A stretch of DNA of 35,237 nt from assembly GCA_022794265.1 (NCBI GenBank), contig JAAWEK010000004.1:1-35237 (forward strand), in the 5' to 3' direction. The stretch is from Lachnospiraceae bacterium. Lineage in GTDB: Bacteria > Bacillota > Clostridia > Lachnospirales > Lachnospiraceae. Shown piece by piece: positions 22,748-33,204 of the stretch (positions are counted from its first letter, which is position 1; the number at the start of each line of letters is the position of its first letter). The translations under genes and the position numbers were made by a program. The notes beneath the pieces were generated by a model. It was given only the letters and a program-made list of their open reading frames with translations. It made no database searches and was not told the DNA's origin.

Positions 22748-25700
22748 ATGAAGACAAAATTAAAAAAATTTATTGCCTTTGTACTTGCTATGATAATGTT
22801 TGCAATTTCGTTTCATATGGATAATTTTTATATTGTTAAAGGTGAAGAATCTGGTGAAAATGCAGAGACAGATGTATCCGAGAATCAAACGGATGCTTCG
22901 GATTCCGAAGACAGTACTGCCCCGGTAGTTATTGATTTGCCGGAGGGAGGGACTAAATATGTAAATACATCTTCATGTATGTTAACATTAGAGGATACGG
23001 AATCAGGGGCAAAAGGTATCTATTTCTGGACCGAACTGCAGACAGAATCCGATGCGGTATTAATAGAATGCAACGGTGAATCTAAATTGGAAATCACAGA
23101 TCTGGATAAAATCTTTAGCCAGGGAAAAGGAACCGCATACTTCAAAACAGTGGATAAAAAAGATAATATTTCCAGTGAAAAGTATACAGTCATGTATTCG
23201 AATTTTTTGGATTTTGATATACAGCAGTCAAATAATAAAGATACTTTAGAAGTTTTACCTGCTAAAACAACAGATGCCGGGGTAATCTATTATACGAATA
23301 AAACAGAAATATATGTTCAGAGAAATGACATATATAAAACCATAGAAATGAGGCAGATTGCTCCGGAAACGGCAGACATTGAAATCAATGAAGACAGTAA
23401 TAAGGATTATTATAAAGCGGAAGGTCTGTTGGAAGGTGCGGAATATGAAATTATCGTGACGGATAAATATTCAAATACTGCGGTAAAGAAAGTAGTATGT
23501 GATACAATTGCTCCAAGTCTCGATATTGCTGACAGTAATAATAATATTTGGATTAACAGCGGTATTTTAGATATCAGTAACATTACAGAACTTACATCAG
23601 GGATTAATTGGGATGCTGTAACAGTCACCGGAGGAATAATCAGTGATGATCATACGACACTGAACCTTTCGGATTCCAATAAAGAATGTGAATTAGAATT
23701 GATTGATTATGCTGAAAACAACAACAGATACAAAATAAAAAAAGATATGGAAGTCAGTGTATCCGTCAAAAAGAGGGAATCGGATAAAGAGCTTAGGGCC
23801 ACCGATGAAACAAAAAGCAAAATTATAATATTTTCTCCGGGAGAAATATTATTTGATTTCAGCAATGAGGAATCAGGAATTAAAGATTTTAAAGTTACTA
23901 AAGATCAGATGGAGATACCATGTTTAAGCGATTCAAAAAACTGGTATTTTAATATAAAAGATAAGGCATATGGAACATATGAGGCAGAAGTGGAGGATTT
24001 TGCAGGAAACAGGAAAAGTATTTCGGTTGTGTATAAAGAATCTGAAATAGATTTGCAGGTTTATAAAGATAACCCGGAAAATAAAACAGATGAGGAACTG
24101 AAAGAAATAGAGTGGGGATTTACAGCTATTAAAGGCGGAGAAAATACAAAAAATTTATATGGAAATGGTGAGAAAATTTATTTAAAATATACGGATGATG
24201 TAGACCCGTCCAGTATTACAATAATAACCGATAGTTTTGAGAGTAAAAAAATATTTGATGAAACAGAAAATACTTTTTTACAGGAGGGGACAATATCTAT
24301 AAAGTATAAAGGATGGAATGATGAAACAGAAAAAACAGTTACTGTGACATACGATTCTGTGGTGAATTGGAAAATGGTAAACGGTTCCAGTGAGATTCAA
24401 AGCAATGAGAATTCATCACAGAAAGAAACGCTGTTTGATACAATTAATATCAGGGATAATGGTGACAATTCAGGTATTTCAAGGATTTATTATAAAATGA
24501 GTGGAGATGTGGACTGGATTCCAATCGTTTCGACAGATATTAATGAGAAAGCATATGTAGATAGTGATGGTACTACAAATATTCAGATTTCAGAATTTTT
24601 TGATATGGTGGGTAATGAAAAAAAGTATAAAATAGTAGATATTCAAATAGAGGATAAGGCCGGAAATACATTTGATACAACTGTTCAATATAATTCTACT
24701 CTGGCAAAAATTGGGTTTGACGGACTTACTGATGTGGAATTTTTTGAACAAGTACCGTCATCAGAAGCCAATTCTTATACGTATTATATAAAAAATAATA
24801 TTAGTGACATTAGTATAAATAGCTCGGTTAATATCTATACAATTCGTATAGGTGATGAGATTATAACTGGAGACGAAGTCAATGCAATTAATGACAGATT
24901 ATTTGGGAACAACGCTGTACCAAAATGTGAAATTATTTACAGTTCAAAAAATGATAATCAGCAATACAAAACAACCATAATAAAAGATCTGACTGCACCG
25001 ACATTTGATTTAGTATACAATAGCAGTACGGTTAATAATCAGTGGATTCAGTCTTCCGTAGTAACAAAGGATTCGGTTATAATTTTTGTTCAGAATCTCG
25101 AAGACCAGGGTTCCGGAGTAAACAGAGTCGTATTTACCCTTGGAGATAAAACACTGACAAAGACAGGGAAAGATGCTGAAACTCTGACTTTAAAGGAATT
25201 GACAGAGGATTTAGGATTTACGGATGGAAAAAGCATTGTTAAGGCGGAAGCATATGATAATCTGAACAATAAATCTAAAGCTATGGAAATTGAACTAAAT
25301 TATGATTCAATACCTCCGGAAATATCAATTACAACAGAAGATAACAATATATGGACAGATGATTCTGCCAATGTATGGATTGGAACAACAGATGTTAATA
25401 AATACATAATAAATGTTAAGGCTTCGGATGGAGAATCTGGCATTATTAAGTTGGAATTTTCTGTAAATAACAAAACATATGACGTAAACATTGAGAAAGA
25501 AACTCCGCTTTTAGATTATCCGGTTAGTCTTAATAAATTAAAAAATGAATTTACTCTTCAGGAAGGGAAAAATATCATTAAAGTACGGGCATTTGATATG
25601 GCAGATAATGTATCCGCATATCAAACGGTTACTTTATTTTATGATAGTACTCCACCAGAATTTAAGGAAGAGATAGTGGATTCGAAAGTATGGACCGGTC

Positions 25701-28700
25701 CGGATGGAAATAAATGGATTAAGGCGGGAACAAAAGATACAGAGAACATAATAAAAATAAAAGATTTAAATGATGGGACTGATTCAACTGATTTGGGATC
25801 AGGAGTAAAAGAAGTAGTATATGAGTTAAATGGAAAGAAAATAGAAAATAAAGGTTCAAATGCAAATAAAAGTGTGAAATTAGGTGAACTGAAAAAACAG
25901 CTCTCTCTGAAAGAGGGTAAGAATACGATTACCATCCGTGTATGCGATAATGTAGGAAATAAAACAGAAAGACCACTGATTATATATTATGATGAAACTG
26001 CGCCGTCTGTTTCTTCAAAACTAAATACAGTCAAGTTATACCAAGACGGGAAAGATTACTGGATAAAAGCAACTGCGTCCAAAACAGATGTTCTGCTAAC
26101 CGTAAAGGCTGCTGATGATTCAAAAGCTGTAGAAATCAATTCGGGAATCGGAGAGATTAAACTGAAAGTTGGGGAGCAAGAACATACTGAAAATATTACA
26201 AATAATTTATTGAAAGTTAATTTGGGTAAAATATTAGAGAATTTTGAATTGAAACAGGGTAAAAATACTATATCCATTACTGTATTTGATAATGTAGGAA
26301 ATGCTTCTAAAACAGTAACGGAAACAATCTTTTATGATACATATAAACCTGAAGTAAATTATAAGCTTAATAATTCGAAACTTTTGAAACAAGACAAAAA
26401 CATCTGGATTTTATCCTCAGCTAAGAAGAAGGATTTCATTATTGACGTATCCGGAACAAAGGATAAAAAGGAAAAAGACGAAAAAGTATCAGGAATAGGG
26501 AAAATAAAGCTTACTCTCGGAAATAAAAGTATAACTCGAACGGATTCTGATTATAAGAAAAAGATAACTTTGTTAGAACTAGCAGAAGTGCTCAAAATTA
26601 AACAGGGCAGCAATGAAATATATATAACGGCATATGATAAGGTAGGAAATGAATCTGCTAAAAAAAAGATAACCTTATACTATGATACGAAAAAACCAGT
26701 GATTCAAGCTTCACTGTCAGAAAATGAGATATGGAATAATACCCCGGATCCGAAAGGTAAATGGATAAAGAGCGGAATTAAAGGAAATGACCGAATTGTT
26801 AATATTAATAAACTAACGGATAAAGATGAGAAAAAAAATTTAGAAGGTTCTGGAATCAGCAAAGTGGTTTACAGTCTGGGAGAAAATGTAATAGAGAAAT
26901 CTTATGAACAGGGAAAGGAAGGGCTTAGCTGGAATGAACTTAAAAATAAAATGAAGATTAAGGAGGGCTTAAATGATTTAAAAATTGTTGCATTTGATAA
27001 CGTTGGAAATAAGTCAGATGAAATTATAATATCGTTTAATTACGATAAATCTAAACCGACCTTAAAAACTAGTATTAATCAGGACGTAATCTGTAATAGT
27101 GACAATGGCGTATGGATAAAAGCCGGAACTTCACAAGAAAAAATAATTATCAGAGCGGATGTTTTGAATGACAATAAAATAAATATATCTAAAGTCTCAG
27201 GGATTGAAAGGATTGAATATAAGCTGGGAAAGAAGAAATTTCCTAAAACAGAAATTAAAAGTCTGGCAGATGCAGGAATAACATTGAAAGAATTAAAAGA
27301 GAAACTGGGATTAAAGGATGGAAAAAATATAATAGATATTGTGGCATATGATAATGTGGGGAATCGGTCGGAGAAGCAGACAATAACAATAAATTATGAT
27401 ACAAAGTTACCTGAAAAACCAACAATTCGTCTGGCTGGTAGAATAACCAGTGGGGCAGAAAGCGGGCGGCATTATGGATATTTCTTTAATCAGGACGTTC
27501 ATCTGCTGGTTCAGACAAGTGATGGGGAGGATGGTTCAGGTATTGCATCAATAAATCTTAATAGTTCTCCGATAAGTCTGAATGGAGATAAGATACTGAA
27601 TGTAGGATTTAAGGGTAAATTATCTTTATCAGTTACCGATGTAACCGGAAACAAATTTGTGGATACAGAAGAACCAGGTGTAATCATAGAAGATAAGGAG
27701 TTACATGATAAATATTCTGCAATACATATTGAGATACCAGAAACAGCGATGAAAGATATAACAGGGCTTCCCCTTTATAATCAGGAAATATTGCCTGTGG
27801 ATATCCGGATTAATGATGATTTTTCGGGAATACGTTCAGTCAAATGGACCGTTACATCCGATGAACCGGATAAGGCATTGCTGGAATCAGGAACAGTTAA
27901 TATTGATGCAGACGGAAACGTAACGTTTATACCAGGAACAGGAGAAAACCAGCAGAGCATTGAGAACAGTTTTCTGTCGATTCAGCAAAAGGATTTCAAT
28001 CTGGTTACGAAACTTGGCGGAACACTGAATATCAGAGATAACAGTAATGGAATCACATTGACGGTCTCTTTAACGGACAATGCGCAAAATACAACGACAA
28101 AAGAGATACGATTCAGTAATGATACAACGGTGCCGACAGTAACAATATCATATGACAATAATAGTCCGGATGGAACATATCGGACAATGTTCAGAGAGGA
28201 ACGTACGGCAACCATTCGTATTCAGGAAAGAAATTTCAGACCGGAGGATGTGGTGGTATCTGCGGCAACGGCAGACGGTAAATCAGCCGTGATAAGTGAC
28301 TGGACAGAGACAACAGGTACCGGAAACAATGATGATCAAACTTATGTCAGCACTATTAATTATAGAGAAGATGGTGAGTATACATTTAATATTTTTTACA
28401 GAGATCCGGCCGGAAATGAAGCAGTAATGTCGTTTGCACCGGGCAGTGAATCAGTTGATGCATTCACGATTGACAGAACAGTTCCGATTATTAATGTAAC
28501 TTATGATAATAATGAAGGAAATAACGGATATTTTAAAGATCGCAGGATAGCCACGATTACAATAAATGAACATAATTTCAGTACAGACAGAATAGTTATG
28601 AGTGTACAGAAAAATGGAGTATCGGAAGGAGTCGCATTTGGGGAATGGACGTCCAACGGTGATATTCACAGTACATCCATATCGTTTGATGATGAGGCTC

Positions 28701-29863
28701 AATATACGGTACAGATTTCTTATACGGATATGGCAGGAAATACTGCTGTACAGACAATAAATGAAAGTTTTTATGTGGATAAGACGGAACCTGAAGTTAT
28801 TATTTCAGGAGTAGAAAGTCAGAAGGCATATAATTCGGATATTGTAGGATTTAAATTTGAAGCTAAAGATTTCTATTTTGATAAAGCAGTGTTTAATCTG
28901 GAAAAAGTCAATAGGGATGGAAATAAAACAGATATAGAAGTAAATGAGAGGCTTCTTGAAAACGGTAAAGAAATTTTTTTGGAAAATATTACAGAAGACG
29001 GAATATACCAACTGTCATATATGGTTACTGATAAAGCGGGAAGAACGGTTCAGAATGAATTTCGGTTTTCAGTAAACAGAAATGGTTCTTCCTATGTCAT
29101 CGACAGCAAAGCAACAGCAATAAATAAGTCATTCTTAAAATCAGTTGAAAATGACATTGTAATCAGGGAAGTAAATGTCAATGATCTGGATATGGATTCG
29201 ATACTTCTGATATTGACCAGAGGCAGTAATGCAATTGAGTTAAAAGAAGGGGCGGATTATTCTTTAGAAAAAAGAATATCAGAGAATACATGGTGCGAAT
29301 ATATATATACGATAAAGAAATCATGCTTTGCTGCAGATGGAGAATATAGTCTTACCATATCTTCAAAGGATGCATTGGGAAATGTTTCGGTAAGTGATTT
29401 GAATAATAAACAGGCAGATATTTCATTTGTTGTAGACAATACATTACCATTGTGCAATATATTAAATCTGAAATCTGATGCAACTTATGGTGCAAATGAG
29501 AAAAAAGTTGAGATATCTGTAAGCGATAATATCAGACTTGCAAAGGTATTGGTATTTTTAAATGGTGATGAGATAATAAATCTGTCAGAGACAGAACTTG
29601 AAATTCTGGCACAGGAATCTCAAAATATTTCGTTTGATATTACAAGCAAATCTACGGCGCAAAACCTTGAAGTGGTATTTGAGGACAAAGCAGGAAACAG
29701 TGATACAGTAAAAGTTAGCAACTTTTATGTAACGACAAATCCGTGGATTCGTTTTAAGAACGATTCGACTATGCTGATATTGTTTTTAGCGGTGGCCATG
29801 GTGATAGCTTTTGGAACTGTTGGAACTGTAATTACATTGAAGAAAAAACATAAAAATCACTAA
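22748..29863 (+). CDS. Giant Ig-like repeat surface protein with C-terminal membrane anchor
   Basis: 2371 residues. A signal peptide (residues 1 to about 32, FIAFVLAMIMFAISFHM) precedes a Thr/Ser/Asp-rich segment, several degenerate Ig-like units, then seven repeats of about 115 residues (about 747-1554). Further bacterial Ig-like domains follow (about 1790-2330; for example PTVTISYDNNSPDGTY and PIINVTYDNNEGNNGYF). The C-terminus has one membrane helix (TMLILFLAVAMVIAFGTVGT) and a basic tail KKKHKNH. There is no LPXTG motif, so anchoring is through the membrane. Recurrent motifs such as AYDNVGN and ADKAGNT resemble 'DxAGN' Ig domains of adhesins. GGGG lies 7 bases before the ATG. Size and composition suggest a rod-like adhesin reaching through the cell wall. 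Confidence 0.85.
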   Translation: MKTKLKKFIAFVLAMIMFAISFHMDNFYIVKGEESGENAETDVSENQTDASDSEDSTAPVVIDLPEGGTKYVNTSSCMLTLEDTESGAKGIYFWTELQTESDAVLIECNGESKLEITDLDKIFSQGKGTAYFKTVDKKDNISSEKYTVMYSNFLDFDIQQSNNKDTLEVLPAKTTDAGVIYYTNKTEIYVQRNDIYKTIEMRQIAPETADIEINEDSNKDYYKAEGLLEGAEYEIIVTDKYSNTAVKKVVCDTIAPSLDIADSNNNIWINSGILDISNITELTSGINWDAVTVTGGIISDDHTTLNLSDSNKECELELIDYAENNNRYKIKKDMEVSVSVKKRESDKELRATDETKSKIIIFSPGEILFDFSNEESGIKDFKVTKDQMEIPCLSDSKNWYFNIKDKAYGTYEAEVEDFAGNRKSISVVYKESEIDLQVYKDNPENKTDEELKEIEWGFTAIKGGENTKNLYGNGEKIYLKYTDDVDPSSITIITDSFESKKIFDETENTFLQEGTISIKYKGWNDETEKTVTVTYDSVVNWKMVNGSSEIQSNENSSQKETLFDTINIRDNGDNSGISRIYYKMSGDVDWIPIVSTDINEKAYVDSDGTTNIQISEFFDMVGNEKKYKIVDIQIEDKAGNTFDTTVQYNSTLAKIGFDGLTDVEFFEQVPSSEANSYTYYIKNNISDISINSSVNIYTIRIGDEIITGDEVNAINDRLFGNNAVPKCEIIYSSKNDNQQYKTTIIKDLTAPTFDLVYNSSTVNNQWIQSSVVTKDSVIIFVQNLEDQGSGVNRVVFTLGDKTLTKTGKDAETLTLKELTEDLGFTDGKSIVKAEAYDNLNNKSKAMEIELNYDSIPPEISITTEDNNIWTDDSANVWIGTTDVNKYIINVKASDGESGIIKLEFSVNNKTYDVNIEKETPLLDYPVSLNKLKNEFTLQEGKNIIKVRAFDMADNVSAYQTVTLFYDSTPPEFKEEIVDSKVWTGPDGNKWIKAGTKDTENIIKIKDLNDGTDSTDLGSGVKEVVYELNGKKIENKGSNANKSVKLGELKKQLSLKEGKNTITIRVCDNVGNKTERPLIIYYDETAPSVSSKLNTVKLYQDGKDYWIKATASKTDVLLTVKAADDSKAVEINSGIGEIKLKVGEQEHTENITNNLLKVNLGKILENFELKQGKNTISITVFDNVGNASKTVTETIFYDTYKPEVNYKLNNSKLLKQDKNIWILSSAKKKDFIIDVSGTKDKKEKDEKVSGIGKIKLTLGNKSITRTDSDYKKKITLLELAEVLKIKQGSNEIYITAYDKVGNESAKKKITLYYDTKKPVIQASLSENEIWNNTPDPKGKWIKSGIKGNDRIVNINKLTDKDEKKNLEGSGISKVVYSLGENVIEKSYEQGKEGLSWNELKNKMKIKEGLNDLKIVAFDNVGNKSDEIIISFNYDKSKPTLKTSINQDVICNSDNGVWIKAGTSQEKIIIRADVLNDNKINISKVSGIERIEYKLGKKKFPKTEIKSLADAGITLKELKEKLGLKDGKNIIDIVAYDNVGNRSEKQTITINYDTKLPEKPTIRLAGRITSGAESGRHYGYFFNQDVHLLVQTSDGEDGSGIASINLNSSPISLNGDKILNVGFKGKLSLSVTDVTGNKFVDTEEPGVIIEDKELHDKYSAIHIEIPETAMKDITGLPLYNQEILPVDIRINDDFSGIRSVKWTVTSDEPDKALLESGTVNIDADGNVTFIPGTGENQQSIENSFLSIQQKDFNLVTKLGGTLNIRDNSNGITLTVSLTDNAQNTTTKEIRFSNDTTVPTVTISYDNNSPDGTYRTMFREERTATIRIQERNFRPEDVVVSAATADGKSAVISDWTETTGTGNNDDQTYVSTINYREDGEYTFNIFYRDPAGNEAVMSFAPGSESVDAFTIDRTVPIINVTYDNNEGNNGYFKDRRIATITINEHNFSTDRIVMSVQKNGVSEGVAFGEWTSNGDIHSTSISFDDEAQYTVQISYTDMAGNTAVQTINESFYVDKTEPEVIISGVESQKAYNSDIVGFKFEAKDFYFDKAVFNLEKVNRDGNKTDIEVNERLLENGKEIFLENITEDGIYQLSYMVTDKAGRTVQNEFRFSVNRNGSSYVIDSKATAINKSFLKSVENDIVIREVNVNDLDMDSILLILTRGSNAIELKEGADYSLEKRISENTWCEYIYTIKKSCFAADGEYSLTISSKDALGNVSVSDLNNKQADISFVVDNTLPLCNILNLKSDATYGANEKKVEISVSDNIRLAKVLVFLNGDEIINLSETELEILAQESQNISFDITSKSTAQNLEVVFEDKAGNSDTVKVSNFYVTTNPWIRFKNDSTMLILFLAVAMVIAFGTVGTVITLKKKHKNH
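24985..27409 (+). repeat. Seven repeats of about 115 residues in the giant surface protein
   Basis: Each unit runs from a TxPxI/V start through a W-I-K-A-G motif, a GSGI-x-K-V-x-Y-x-L-G strand and a LKExLxLKEGKNxI-like segment, and closes with AYDNVGNxS and a YDT tail. Copies are diverged in sequence, so they are old, not a recent expansion. Confidence 0.75.
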
Positions 29864-29900
29864 AAATAATATATTCGTTTTTGTAATGGTATCTTTATAT

Positions 29901-29954
29901 ATAAACCTTCAGACCGATGTAAAATAAAAATACATGGTATGAAGGTTTATTTCT
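29901..29954 (+). terminator. Terminator after the giant surface-protein gene
   Basis: Stem ATAAACCTTCA / TGAAGGTTTAT (11 bp) with an inner ATGTA/TACAT pairing, followed by TTCTT. The T-tract is short. Confidence 0.65.
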
Positions 29955-30118
29955 TAAAAAAATCTTTAGTTATATATTCTGGTCTTTCACATCTGAAAGT
30001 TGAAAAATCAATTCAATTAAGCTAAAATAGAAGTGTAATCTTCCAAATTTTGGAATATGAAAAAGAAATTATTAAAAAGGAAGTTGCGGTATCGGCTGCA
30101 ATACAAATGGTAATAATG

Positions 30119-31855
30119 ATGGAGAGTAAATCGCTGAACACAATCGTAAACGAAAAAGCGAATCTGATCTGGGCTATCGCTGACAAGCTGACAGGCGTTT
30201 ATAAGCCCCATGAATACGGAGAAGTAATTCTTCCGTTAACCGTGATTCGGCGTTTTGATTGTATTTTGATGGCTACGAAAGATAAGGTACTTGACAGGTA
30301 TGAACAGATAAAAGATTTGGAACATAGGGATGAAATATTAAAAAATGCTTCCGGTTTTGGCTTTTATAATATATGTAAATATAACTTTGATACATTGCTG
30401 GAGGACCCGGAAAATATTAAAGAAAATTTATTTGATTATCTGAATGCTTTTTCTGAAAACGTCAGAGATATTATAGATAAATTTCGTTTTTACGGGCATA
30501 TTTCCAGAATGGCGGATAAGGGAATTTTATATATGGTGATAAAGGAATTTACATCAGAAAAAGGAAATCTTCATCCCGAAGAAGTGTCAAATCTGGCAAT
30601 GGGATATATATTTGAAGAAATCATCCGGAGGTTTTCCGAGGCACATAATGAAGATGCTGGTCAGCATTACACGCCCAGAGAAGTAATCGAACTTATGGTC
30701 AATATTCTGTTTTATGATGACAGTAAAGTATTAAGCGGACAGAATGTGGTCAAGACAATATATGACCCTGCCTGCGGTACAGGAGGTATGCTGTCTGTGG
30801 CGGAAGAGTATCTGGATAAGATTAATCCGGATGCCAGAGTAATGGCATTCGGACAGGAAATCAACGACCAGACCTTTGCAATCTGTAAGGCGGATATGCT
30901 GATTAAAGGAAATAATGCCAATGATATCCAGGATGGAAATACATTATCCGACGATAAATTTAAAAATCAGAAGTTTGATTATATTCTTTCCAATCCCCCC
31001 TTTGGCCGTGAGTGGAAAAATGAAAAGGAGATTGTGGAGCAGGAGGCAAAAACTGGCTTTCAGGGAAGATTCGGAGCCGGGATTCCATCTGTATCGGACG
31101 GGCAGATGCTGTTTCTGCTGACTGCCATTTCCAAGATGAAGGACAAAAAGGACGGAGGCTCCAGAATTGCTATTATACACAATGGTTCTCCGCTGTTTAT
31201 AGGAGATGCAGGAAGCGGGCCATCCAATATCCGCCGGTATATACTGGAAAATGATTTGCTGGAAGCCATTATTGCTTTGCCCAATGATATTTTTTATAAT
31301 ACTGGAATTGCTACATATATCTGGGTTCTATCCAATAAAAAGAGTTCCAGAAGGGTGGGGAAAGTCCAGTTAATCAATGCAAATGAAAAATGTGAAAGAA
31401 GAAGAAAATCACTGGGGAATAAGAAAAATGACATTCCTATCCGCTATATTGAAGAAATTACCCGGATTTACGGTGATTTTAGGGAAAGTAAGATTAGTAA
31501 GATTATCAGTAATTCTGAATTTGGATATTCTAAAATAGTAGTGGAACGGCCGATGCGGAACGATAACGGGGAATATATATTAAAAAGAGGGAAACCGCAG
31601 CCGGATATAACCCTGCGGGATACGGAAAATGTACCTCTGGATAAAGACATAGATGAATATTTTGCCGAAGAAGTACTGCCGTTTGCACCTGATGCATGGG
31701 TTGATAAAAGTAAGACAAAGATCGGATATGAGATTCCCTTTGCGAGATATTTTTATCAGTATGAGCAGTTGAGACCATCGGCTGAAATTATGACAGAGAT
31801 ATTGGATTTGGAGAAGGAACTGGCCGGTGGTCTGGAAAAGATTTTTAAGACATGA
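30119..31855 (+). CDS. hsdM: Type I restriction-modification DNA methyltransferase subunit
   Basis: 578 residues from the ATG at 30119, where the family-typical LNTIVNEKANLIWAIADKL begins. ATGs at 30107 and 30116 or a TTG at 30050 would add residues without family match, and none has a strong ribosome site. The N-terminal HsdM domain holds HEYGEVILPLTVIRRFD. The N6-adenine methyltransferase core follows: motif I DPACGTGGML (216-225) and catalytic NPPF (292-295). It methylates adenine in the sequence chosen by the specificity subunit encoded next. No HsdR gene is present on either side in the window. The 3' end is 14 bases from the hsdS start. Confidence 0.93.
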   Translation: MESKSLNTIVNEKANLIWAIADKLTGVYKPHEYGEVILPLTVIRRFDCILMATKDKVLDRYEQIKDLEHRDEILKNASGFGFYNICKYNFDTLLEDPENIKENLFDYLNAFSENVRDIIDKFRFYGHISRMADKGILYMVIKEFTSEKGNLHPEEVSNLAMGYIFEEIIRRFSEAHNEDAGQHYTPREVIELMVNILFYDDSKVLSGQNVVKTIYDPACGTGGMLSVAEEYLDKINPDARVMAFGQEINDQTFAICKADMLIKGNNANDIQDGNTLSDDKFKNQKFDYILSNPPFGREWKNEKEIVEQEAKTGFQGRFGAGIPSVSDGQMLFLLTAISKMKDKKDGGSRIAIIHNGSPLFIGDAGSGPSNIRRYILENDLLEAIIALPNDIFYNTGIATYIWVLSNKKSSRRVGKVQLINANEKCERRRKSLGNKKNDIPIRYIEEITRIYGDFRESKISKIISNSEFGYSKIVVERPMRNDNGEYILKRGKPQPDITLRDTENVPLDKDIDEYFAEEVLPFAPDAWVDKSKTKIGYEIPFARYFYQYEQLRPSAEIMTEILDLEKELAGGLEKIFKT

Positions 31856-31868
31856 GGTGGTGCTTGTT

Positions 31869-33116
31869 GTGCGAAAGATGAAGAAATGCAGTGTGGGCTG
31901 GATAGGAAATATCCCCGATAACTGGGAATTAAATAAAATTGGTTATATTTATGAAGAACGGAATGAGAAAACCAGTGAAAAAAGTCATATGCCCTTGTCT
32001 GTTACGCAGAATGGAATCGTTCCAAGGCTAGATAAAGTTGTTAAGGGTGAAAACAGTAATTGTAGAAAACTGGTAAAAAGAAATGATTTTGTGATTAACA
32101 GCAGGTCTGACAGAAGGGGGGCCTGCGGAATATCGGAGCTGGACGGATCTGTTTCGATGATTAATCTGGTACTGAGACCAAAACAAAACGTAAACAATCT
32201 GTTTTTCAGTTATGTGTTTAAATCGGATATGTTTGCGGATGAATTTTACCGGTATGGAAATGGAATTGTTGATGATTTATGGTCAACAAAATGGAGCAAT
32301 ATGAAACAGATTTATGTTCCCTGTCCATCCGTTAAGACCCAGCAGATGATTGCAGAATATCTGGATCATCAGTGTAAATTAATAAATTCGGTTATGGAAA
32401 TACAGGAAGAGCAGATAATAAAACTGCAGGAATACCGGCGAACCGTTATTACGGAAACCGTCAGTAAAGGCTATGACCCTGCGGTTTCTTTTAAGGACAG
32501 CGGTGTGGACTGGATCGGCAGGATTCCTGAGAGCTGGCAGGTTATAAGGCTTAAATTTTGTACGGAATTAAGAAATAAAAAATGGATTTCAAAGAGCCGG
32601 AAGCGAAGCTATATCGGATTGGAAAATGTGGAAAGCCATACTGGTAAATATATAGAGACCGATAATAATTATGATTTGACCAATGCGCTGATTTGTCAGC
32701 CAGGCGACGTAATTTTCGCAAAGTTAAGACCATATCTTGCAAAAGCTTTTGAGGTCAATAAGAAATCCTGCTGTTCCAGTGAGTTTGTGGTGTTCGGAAA
32801 CTTTACAGGCAACAGCGCTTATCTTAAATATGTATGTTTAAGCGACTGGTTTGTGAAAATCGTGGATGCTTCCACATACGGTACAAAAATGCCCCGGGCA
32901 GCTACGGATTTTATCCGTAATATGCAGATTCCCATGCCGGAACCCAGGGAACAAAAGGAAATTGCGGAATATCTGGATTCGGTCTGCCTTCAGATTGATA
33001 AAGAGGTAAATAATAGAAATCGTCTGCTGGCTCGTTTGTCATCTTATAAAAAATCGTTGATTTATGAGGCAGTAACGGGGAAAGTTGACGTCCCGGAACA
33101 GAAATCCATTTCATAA
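31869..33116 (+). CDS. hsdS: Type I restriction-modification specificity subunit
   Basis: 415 residues from the GTG at 31869 (GAGGTGG 8 bases upstream); an ATG at 31878 is possible. Two target-recognition domains are present. Each starts with the same motif, SVGWIGNIPDNWELNKI near the N-terminus and GVDWIGRIPESWQVIRL in the middle, and each ends in a long helix (QMIAEYLDHQCKLINSVMEI; KEIAEYLDSVCLQIDKEVNN) that sets the spacing between half-sites. The two domains differ, so the target should be a bipartite asymmetric sequence. No internal inverted repeats or silent second copy that would allow phase variation are visible. Confidence 0.9.
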   Translation: MRKMKKCSVGWIGNIPDNWELNKIGYIYEERNEKTSEKSHMPLSVTQNGIVPRLDKVVKGENSNCRKLVKRNDFVINSRSDRRGACGISELDGSVSMINLVLRPKQNVNNLFFSYVFKSDMFADEFYRYGNGIVDDLWSTKWSNMKQIYVPCPSVKTQQMIAEYLDHQCKLINSVMEIQEEQIIKLQEYRRTVITETVSKGYDPAVSFKDSGVDWIGRIPESWQVIRLKFCTELRNKKWISKSRKRSYIGLENVESHTGKYIETDNNYDLTNALICQPGDVIFAKLRPYLAKAFEVNKKSCCSSEFVVFGNFTGNSAYLKYVCLSDWFVKIVDASTYGTKMPRAATDFIRNMQIPMPEPREQKEIAEYLDSVCLQIDKEVNNRNRLLARLSSYKKSLIYEAVTGKVDVPEQKSIS

Positions 33117-33124
33117 TTTCCAAG

Positions 33125-33153
33125 GTATAAAATGCCTTCATTTACAGATACTA
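33125..33153 (+). promoter_or_regulatory. Sigma-G-like promoter before spoVT
   Basis: GTATA (33125-33129), a 17-base spacer, GATACTA (33147-33153). This fits the sigma-G pattern (gyATr, 17-18, cATwmTA) except for the first -10 base. The -10 overlaps a 12-bp palindrome GATACTAGTATC (33147-33158). spoVT is under sigma-G in Bacillus subtilis. Confidence 0.4.
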
Positions 33154-33204
33154 GTATCACAATAAATATATGAAACATAAGATTTGTAAATGGAGGAGTA
33201 ATAA

